DNA from: CAYZBM01 sp964476705
GTDB lineage: Bacteria > Pseudomonadota > Alphaproteobacteria > Rickettsiales > UBA6187
DNA length: 18,669 nucleotides
Reading direction: 5' to 3'
NCBI GenBank assembly: GCA_964476705.1
Contig: CAYZBM010000039.1
Location: 1 to 18,669, forward strand
The position numbers and the translations under genes were made by a program. Each line of letters starts with the position of its first letter. The stretch's first letter is position 1. Below the pieces are notes generated by a model. That model was given only the letters and a program-made list of their open reading frames with translations, was not told the origin of the DNA and did no database searches. Shown piece after piece: positions 13,715-18,669 of this stretch.

Positions 13715-15133
13715 CTATTGTTTTCCAGTTAGAATAATATTTATAGTTCTATTGCCACGCAATATAGCCAATTTCAAACTAGAAGTTTTTGCAGTAACTA
13801 ATTCTTCCAACTGTTTAGTACTTTCTACAGCCACCTCGTTAATATCAACAATTATATCTTTCTTTTTAAAACCAACTCGCATAGCAGGACTATTATCTGC
13901 GACTTCCATTACTACTACTTTATTTGACATATCATTTAAATCTAAGTCTAAAATATTAGCAACTGCCGGTGATAAATTCGCAACCGTTACGCCGGTTAAT
14001 GGCGTATTACCTCTAATTAAACGTAAATCTTTTTTGGGAGATTCTATAGGTTCCGCCATTTCAACATTAAAAGATAATTCTTTACCAGAACGAAAAATTC
14101 TAAAATTTGCATTACTTCCTATTTTATAAGTAGCTACTCTAAAATGTAATTCTTTTTCATCTATTATTTTAAAATCGTCTATGGATGTCACTACATCGCC
14201 AACTTTAATTTCAGCTTGATCAACCGGGCTATCGGGATAAATTTCTTTAATTAAAGCGCCTTGAGGAGCCGGTAGGCCAAGAGATGTTGCTATTTCTTGC
14301 GTAACTGTAGTTGCCGTAATTCCAACCCAAGGTCTAACGATTTGTTTACCAACATTACTGCCATCTATAATAGTTGCCACCATATTTGCAGGTATGGCAA
14401 ATCCAATTCCATTTGAACCACCAGATTCAGTATATATGGCAGTATTAATTCCAGCTAATTTACCTTCCATATTAACTAAGGCTCCACCAGAATTACCAGG
14501 ATTAATTGCAGCATCAGTTTGAATAAAAAACTGATAATCACTAACACCAATTGCAGTTCTAGCTAGAGCTGAAATGATTCCGTTAGTTACAGTTTGCCCA
14601 ACTCCAAATGGATTACCAATAGCTAAAACCAAATCACCAACTTCTAACTTGTCGGAATTAGCTAAAGGTAAGAAAGGTAATTGCTCATCTTTAGCCTCAA
14701 TTTTTAACATTGCTAGATCAGTTTTTTCATCAGTTAAAATAACTTTAGCAGAAAATTCTCTTCTATCTGAAAGCACAACCTTAATTTTATCACTACCTTT
14801 TATAACATGATTGCTAGTGACTATGAGGCCATTAGCCTTTACTATTACGCCTGAACCTAAAGAACTCTCCTCTTTTTCAGTAATACCGTTACCAAAAGTA
14901 TCACCAAAAAAATGTTTAAATAAAGGATCATTAAAAAACGGCGAAGTATTACGATATTTTATTTTACGTTTAGAATAAATGTTAACTACAGCAGGTGCTA
15001 CTTTTTTTACCAAGGGTGAAAAACTTAAAGTTATCTCAGATCTACTTGTTGGCAATAGCTTATCTGTACCTTCAGCATTAGCACTTGAGGTAAAAAATAT
15101 TGTGAATAATAATACTATGATTTTGCTTTTCAT
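13715..15133 (-). CDS. degP: Periplasmic serine protease, DegP/HtrA (Do) family
   Basis: The enzyme degrades misfolded envelope proteins in the periplasm. It has 472 residues. A signal peptide (1-20) with cleavage expected after SANA is visible. The trypsin-like domain carries the triad His109 (TSNHVIKG), Asp139 (TDLAML) and Ser215 (NPGNSGGALV). Two PDZ domains follow, at about 262-352 and 370-470, matching the Do/DegQ architecture rather than one-PDZ DegS. The ATG at 15133 is preceded by AAGGGGA ten bases upstream, a strong ribosome-binding site. It lies 67 bp after gyrB, with only a weak TTAGAT/ATCTAA hairpin between, and abuts rarA. DegQ or MucD would be equally valid names. Confidence 0.95.
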   Translation of the reverse strand: MKSKIIVLLFTIFFTSSANAEGTDKLLPTSRSEITLSFSPLVKKVAPAVVNIYSKRKIKYRNTSPFFNDPLFKHFFGDTFGNGITEKEESSLGSGVIVKANGLIVTSNHVIKGSDKIKVVLSDRREFSAKVILTDEKTDLAMLKIEAKDEQLPFLPLANSDKLEVGDLVLAIGNPFGVGQTVTNGIISALARTAIGVSDYQFFIQTDAAINPGNSGGALVNMEGKLAGINTAIYTESGGSNGIGFAIPANMVATIIDGSNVGKQIVRPWVGITATTVTQEIATSLGLPAPQGALIKEIYPDSPVDQAEIKVGDVVTSIDDFKIIDEKELHFRVATYKIGSNANFRIFRSGKELSFNVEMAEPIESPKKDLRLIRGNTPLTGVTVANLSPAVANILDLDLNDMSNKVVVMEVADNSPAMRVGFKKKDIIVDINEVAVESTKQLEELVTAKTSSLKLAILRGNRTINIILTGKQ

Positions 15134-15200
15134 AAACTTTAATTTCCCCTTTTTATTTTTAAAGCTCAGCCTAAATTAGATTATGATAGATCTAAAATTT

Positions 15201-17654
15201 TTAAGCATCAAGATTAGTAACTTTAAGAGCATTACTTTGAATAAAGTCACGCCTTGGCTCAACTACTCCGCCCATTAAAGTTGAAAATACTTCTTCTGCC
15301 TCATCAACATCACTTACTTTTACTTGTAATAAGGTTCTAGCTGTTGGATCTAAAGTAGTTTCCCATAATTGTTCCGGGTTCATTTCACCTAAACCTTTAA
15401 AACGCTGAATACTCATTCCTTGTTTACCAGAATCCATAATTGCTTTAACTAATAAAGACGGAGTTGCTACTTGAGATTCGCCATGACGTCCTACTAGAAC
15501 GGTGTCTTTACCAAAATAATCTTTTAACTTTGAAGCCAGTTCGATTATATGGATAATCTCATGTAAATTATATAATTCTTTTTTTATCGTAAAGTTTTTA
15601 GTAACCCCTCTAACTGTTCTGACAAAAACATAAGTACCATCATCAGCTAAAGTTGCTTGCCAAGTATCATCAGTTATTTCAGGTAAAAGAATATCTAAAA
15701 AAGCTGCAGATTGTTGGCCAATATTAATATCTCCGATAGCCTCATGGCTAAGGCCTCCAGCTAGAGCTAAAGCTTCGACCAATTCTATAGACATAAATCT
15801 ACCAAGAGGTTTTATCGCTTCAACAAATTTTAAGGATTCATGAACAATATTTAAAAGATCGTTACCTTTATGACTGCCAGTATTTTTACTATTTAATACC
15901 GCACCTTCTAAGCTTTCTGAAATTAAATAGTCTTGTAATTCTTTGGCATTTTTTAAGTAAACAATCTTAGTGCCACGCCTTATTCTATATAAAGGTGGCT
16001 GCGCAATATACAAATAACCTTTTTCGATAATTTGTGGCATCTGCCGATAAAAAAATGTTAATATTAGAGTTCTGATATGCGCGCCATCAACATCGGCATC
16101 GGTCATTATAACAATTTTGTGATATCTAGCTTTTTCTATATTAAAGTCATCTCGGCCAATCCCAGTACCTAGAGCTGTAATTAAAGTGCCTATTTCTTGA
16201 GAAGATAACATCTTGTCAAATCTAGCCCGTTCAACATTTAAGATCTTTCCTCTTAAAGGTAATATTGCCTGACATTTACGATCACGGCCTTGTTTAGCAG
16301 ATCCACCCGCAGAATCTCCCTCAACGATAAATATTTCACTAAAGGCCGGATCTTTTTCCTGGCAATCAGCTAATTTACCTGGCAAGTTAGAGATATCTAA
16401 AGAATTTTTTCTTCGAGTTAAATCGCGAGCTTTACGTGCCGCCTCGCGGGCTACAGCTGCCTCAATAACTTTGCCGACAACTAATTTAGCAATAGTTGGA
16501 TTCTCTTCAAACCATCTAGATAATTGTTCATTAACAATATTTTCAACCGCAGTTCTTACCTCAGCACTTACTAATTTATCTTTAGTTTGTGAAGAAAATT
16601 TTGGATCAGGTACTTTAGTTGAAATTACAGCAGTTAAACCTTCTCGCATATCATCGCCATTTAAAACAATTTTTTGTTTTTTGGCTGCTGCTGAATCATT
16701 AGCGTAATTATTTACAGTTCTAGTTAATGCCGCTCTAAAACCAGCAAGATGCGTTCCGCCATCTCTTTGTCTTATATTATTGGTAAAACATAAAACATTT
16801 TCATGGTATGAATCATTCCATTGTAGGGCAACTTCTACCCCTACTTCATCTTTACTTTCGCCAATTAGACTAATGGTTGGGTGTAGCGCGGTTTTACTTC
16901 TATCTAAATATTTAGCAAATTCAGCAATACCACCGCTATAATTAAATTCAGTTGATACCGGCTCTTCATTTCGTAAGTCTTTTAAAATTATTCTTACCCC
17001 AGAATTTAAGAATGCCAGTTCTCGAATTCGATGTTCCAAAGTTGAATAAGAAAATTCAATATTAGTAAAGGTTTCAATTGATGGATAGAAAGTAACCTGG
17101 GTGCCTTTGATGCCATTTGCTGGACCCAAAATTCTTAAAGGCTCTACTGTATTTCCTCGTTCAAATTTTACAAAATGTTCTTTACCGTCACGCCAGATTC
17201 TTAGTTCTAGCCAATCAGATAAGGCATTCACTACAGAAACCCCTACTCCGTGTAATCCACCAGAAATTTTATAAGAGTTAGAGTCAAATTTACCACCAGC
17301 ATGAAGCTGCGTCATAATTACTTCGGCAGCAGATACACCTTCACCTTTATGAATATCAACTGGCACTCCTCGTCCATTATCTTTAACTGAGCAAGAACCA
17401 TCAATATTTAATGTAATCTCAATTAAGTCGCAATGACCCGCTAACGCTTCATCAATTGCATTATCTAAAACTTCATAAACCATGTGATGTAGTCCAGAAC
17501 CATCACTCACATCCCCGATATACATTCCAGGACGTTTACGGACAGCATCAAGTCCCTTTAGAACCTTGATCGATTCGGCATCGTAACCTTGGATTTTTAC
17601 TGCTTCATTAAACTGCGGAATATCAGAATCATTAATAGAGATTGGACTTGTCAT
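15201..17654 (-). CDS. gyrB: DNA gyrase subunit B
   Basis: This is the ATPase subunit of gyrase, which pairs with GyrA to introduce negative supercoils. It has 817 residues. The GHKL ATPase domain shows the catalytic Glu61 in YEVLDNAIDEA, KDNGRG (91-96) and GGLHGVG (132-138). The TOPRIM domain shows EGDSAGGSAKQGRDR (445-459) with PLRGKILNVERA and the metal site DADVDGAHIRT (519-529). The C-terminal QRFKGLGEMNPEQLWETT and a GyrB-type (not ParE) spacing are clear. The N-terminus is about 19 residues longer than E. coli GyrB before SIKVLKGLDAVRKRPGMYIGD. It leads the gyrB-degP-rarA run. Confidence 0.97.
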   Translation of the reverse strand: MTSPISINDSDIPQFNEAVKIQGYDAESIKVLKGLDAVRKRPGMYIGDVSDGSGLHHMVYEVLDNAIDEALAGHCDLIEITLNIDGSCSVKDNGRGVPVDIHKGEGVSAAEVIMTQLHAGGKFDSNSYKISGGLHGVGVSVVNALSDWLELRIWRDGKEHFVKFERGNTVEPLRILGPANGIKGTQVTFYPSIETFTNIEFSYSTLEHRIRELAFLNSGVRIILKDLRNEEPVSTEFNYSGGIAEFAKYLDRSKTALHPTISLIGESKDEVGVEVALQWNDSYHENVLCFTNNIRQRDGGTHLAGFRAALTRTVNNYANDSAAAKKQKIVLNGDDMREGLTAVISTKVPDPKFSSQTKDKLVSAEVRTAVENIVNEQLSRWFEENPTIAKLVVGKVIEAAVAREAARKARDLTRRKNSLDISNLPGKLADCQEKDPAFSEIFIVEGDSAGGSAKQGRDRKCQAILPLRGKILNVERARFDKMLSSQEIGTLITALGTGIGRDDFNIEKARYHKIVIMTDADVDGAHIRTLILTFFYRQMPQIIEKGYLYIAQPPLYRIRRGTKIVYLKNAKELQDYLISESLEGAVLNSKNTGSHKGNDLLNIVHESLKFVEAIKPLGRFMSIELVEALALAGGLSHEAIGDINIGQQSAAFLDILLPEITDDTWQATLADDGTYVFVRTVRGVTKNFTIKKELYNLHEIIHIIELASKLKDYFGKDTVLVGRHGESQVATPSLLVKAIMDSGKQGMSIQRFKGLGEMNPEQLWETTLDPTARTLLQVKVSDVDEAEEVFSTLMGGVVEPRRDFIQSNALKVTNLDA

Positions 17655-17668
17655 ATTTTTTAACTACT

Positions 17669-17697
17669 TAAATAGTATTAATTAAATTAACTTACAA
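17669..17697 (-). promoter_or_regulatory. Weak candidate gyrB promoter
   Basis: On the minus strand, TTGTAA (17697-17692) is followed after 17 bp by TATTTA (17674-17669). This would leave a leader shorter than ten bases before the ATG at 17654, so it may be a chance match. The nearby CTTACA/TGTAAG inverted repeat (17691-17696, 17705-17710) overlaps the -35. Confidence 0.2.
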
Positions 17698-17824
17698 TAC
17701 TAACTGTAAGGTTCGATTCAGGTTCGCATGGATAATAGCAATAGTTATAAATATAGCAAGCAATTCAAGTAACAAGAATAGGGGTTTTTGTAATTTTATT
17801 TGCTTTAAATTTGTGACTTTTTAT

Positions 17825-17852
17825 TTGCTAATAATTTGGTAGATGCTATAAG
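17825..17852 (+). promoter_or_regulatory. Candidate promoter for the hepT-mntA pair
   Basis: TTGCTA (17825-17830) and TATAAG (17847-17852) are separated by 16 bp, about 40 bp before the hepT ATG. An AAGG ribosome-binding site (17878-17881) follows. The direct TTGATAGTCAA symmetry at 17853-17863 could serve autoregulation, which is typical of toxin-antitoxin operons. Confidence 0.3.
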
Positions 17853-17892
17853 TTGATAGTCAATATTATTTTCAATTAAGGTTTGCTGATTT

Positions 17893-18279
17893 ATGACGGA
17901 AGAAGATATTGTATTAACCAACTTGCTGAAAGCTAAAAGAAGTTTTGAAGATGCTCTTATGCGAACTAGAGATGATTTAGGACGTGATGCATGCATTCAA
18001 AGATTTGAATATTGTTACGAACTGTCATGGAAAACTCTTAAGAAAGTTTTTTTAATCAAAGGTCTAGAAGATATAAATAGCCCAAAAAGTGTTTTTCGTG
18101 AAGCAGCAGTTCAGGGACTTATCGAAGACCCCATAATATGGTTTGAATTTATTACTCTCCGCAATCTAACTGTCCATACTTATAATGAAGATACCGCGGA
18201 TAAGGTTTTTAAAAAACTTAATGAATTTAAAATAGAATTAAATGAATTGGTTAAAAAATTACAAATTTATATGAAATAA
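17893..18279 (+). CDS. hepT: HEPN-domain toxin, HepT / HI0074-like
   Basis: This 128-residue all-helical protein belongs to the HEPN superfamily (HI0074-type nucleotidyltransferase substrate-binding proteins). The motif R-x4-H-x-Y is present as RNLTVHTY with Arg90, His95 and Tyr97. That is the RNase active site of HepT toxins, and in characterised systems the Tyr is AMPylated by the partner. The conserved QRFEYCYELSWKTLKK (36-51) and DP-x-x-W (79-83) segments fit the HI0074 branch. ATG 17893 has AAGG ten bases upstream. The stop is two bases before the mntA-like gene, so they form one operon. Whether it is an active RNase is inferred, since the HI0074 branch is less studied than the DUF86 branch. 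Confidence 0.88.
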   Translation: MTEEDIVLTNLLKAKRSFEDALMRTRDDLGRDACIQRFEYCYELSWKTLKKVFLIKGLEDINSPKSVFREAAVQGLIEDPIIWFEFITLRNLTVHTYNEDTADKVFKKLNEFKIELNELVKKLQIYMK

Positions 18280-18281
18280 TT

Positions 18282-18581
18282 ATGACCATATATTTAAAAG
18301 AAAACGAATTAGAGATAATTCAAAAAATATTATCTCCATATCATAAGCTGTATAATATATATGTTTTTGGTTCAAGAATAAAAGGAAATCATAGAAAGTT
18401 TTCCGATTTAGACTTATGTTTTATAAGCGAAAAAGAAATGCCCCTACTTCATCTTGGAAATTTAACGGAAGAATTTGAAGAAAGTAACTTACCTTTTAAG
18501 GTCGACATCATTGACTATAATAGAGTAACTGATGAATTTAAAAAGATAATTGATAAAAATAAAGTTCCTCTTAAACAATAA
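18282..18581 (+). CDS. mntA: Minimal nucleotidyltransferase antitoxin, MntA-like
   Basis: This 99-residue protein of the polymerase-beta nucleotidyltransferase superfamily has the MNT signature GS-x10-D-x-D intact (Gly30-Ser31, Asp42, Asp44), with a third metal-ligand candidate, Asp75, in VDIID. In HepT-MntA systems the enzyme AMPylates the HEPN toxin and neutralises it; the intact triad suggests this one is active. It follows the HEPN gene after two bases and is closed by a strong terminator. HI0073 of Haemophilus is the recalled structural relative. Confidence 0.88.
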   Translation: MTIYLKENELEIIQKILSPYHKLYNIYVFGSRIKGNHRKFSDLDLCFISEKEMPLLHLGNLTEEFEESNLPFKVDIIDYNRVTDEFKKIIDKNKVPLKQ

Positions 18582-18616
18582 AAAAGGCCCTCTTATTTGC
18601 AAAAAGGGCCTTTTTT
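18581..18616 (+). terminator. Strong intrinsic terminator after mntA
   Basis: GGCCCT (18586-18591) pairs with AGGGCC (18605-18610), extended by flanking A5 and T6 runs around a 13-base loop. This is the clearest Rho-independent terminator in the window. The symmetric A and T tracts allow function on both strands. Confidence 0.93.
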
Positions 18617-18618
18617 AC

Positions 18619-18669
18619 TATAGTAGATCAAGAAATAATTTACCTCTAATCAATAATTATTAAATTATT
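18619..18669 (+). repeat. Composite dispersed repeat, copy C (cut by window end)
   Basis: This is identical over all 51 visible bases to 12031-12081. It begins directly after the mntA terminator and is truncated by the window edge. If it is the same element, the sequence beyond the window should continue toward CTATGATGC and a hairpin. Confidence 0.85.

Noticed and set aside
13752..14129. 125-residue plus-strand ORF inside the degP-like gene
   Set aside because: It is a shadow of the second PDZ region; the minus-strand frame is clearly the real gene.
15176..15195. TTAGAT/ATCTAA hairpin between gyrB and the degP-like gene as a terminator
   Set aside because: The six-bp, low-GC stem without a clean T-run after it is too weak; the strong ribosome-binding site and tight packing favour co-transcription.
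17705..17730. tRNA fragment suggested by GGTTCGATTC at 17710-17719
   Set aside because: It resembles a T-loop box, but the flanking bases do not form a T-stem and no acceptor, D or anticodon arm is present on either strand.
17805..17996. Minus-strand ORF of 63 residues overlapping the hepT start
   Set aside because: It is antisense to the promoter and start of hepT, with no recognisable domain and no ribosome-binding site.

Overview
The window is AT-rich, densely coding bacterial chromosome, probably from a Rickettsiales-like alphaproteobacterium. Three things point there: the low GC, the run erpA-type gene / dgt / argS / SPOR protein / nagZ (an order I recall from Rickettsia but have not checked), and short palindromic repeats in the spacers. 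The genus cannot be fixed from the sequence alone.

Layout. (1) At 98-3546, a Fur-family zinc regulator gene (zur-like, minus strand) is divergent from a gene for an 844-residue, histidine-rich, probably membrane-inserted protein with 12 tandem HSHEN/HSHEK units. The 464-bp spacer holds a near-perfect palindrome with core ATGTTATAACAT, which matches the known alphaproteobacterial Zur box. It overlaps a TTGACA promoter pointing at the histidine-rich gene. (2) At 3524-8900, dgt, argS, a SPOR-domain cell-envelope gene and nagZ lie head to tail on the minus strand. (3) At 9111-9446, an A-type Fe-S carrier gene is on the plus strand. (4) At 9541-11961 is an unrecognised 806-residue protein with an internally duplicated C-terminal domain, followed at 11962-12418 by a repeat-rich spacer. 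(5) At 12419-17654, gyrB, a DegP/HtrA-type protease and rarA are tightly packed on the minus strand. (6) At 17893-18581 is a HEPN/MNT (HepT-MntA type) toxin-antitoxin pair, closed by a strong terminator and followed by a copy of the repeat seen at 12031.

How the parts fit. Most of the window is ordinary housekeeping: DNA topology and replication-fork maintenance, dNTP control, tRNA charging, periplasmic protein quality control, peptidoglycan recycling and division, and Fe-S delivery. The most novel part is the left end, where regulator, operator and metal-binding target can all be seen. It reads as a small zinc-responsive unit in which a histidine-rich protein is made when zinc is scarce. The accessory parts are the 806-residue gene, the toxin-antitoxin pair and the dispersed repeat family around them.
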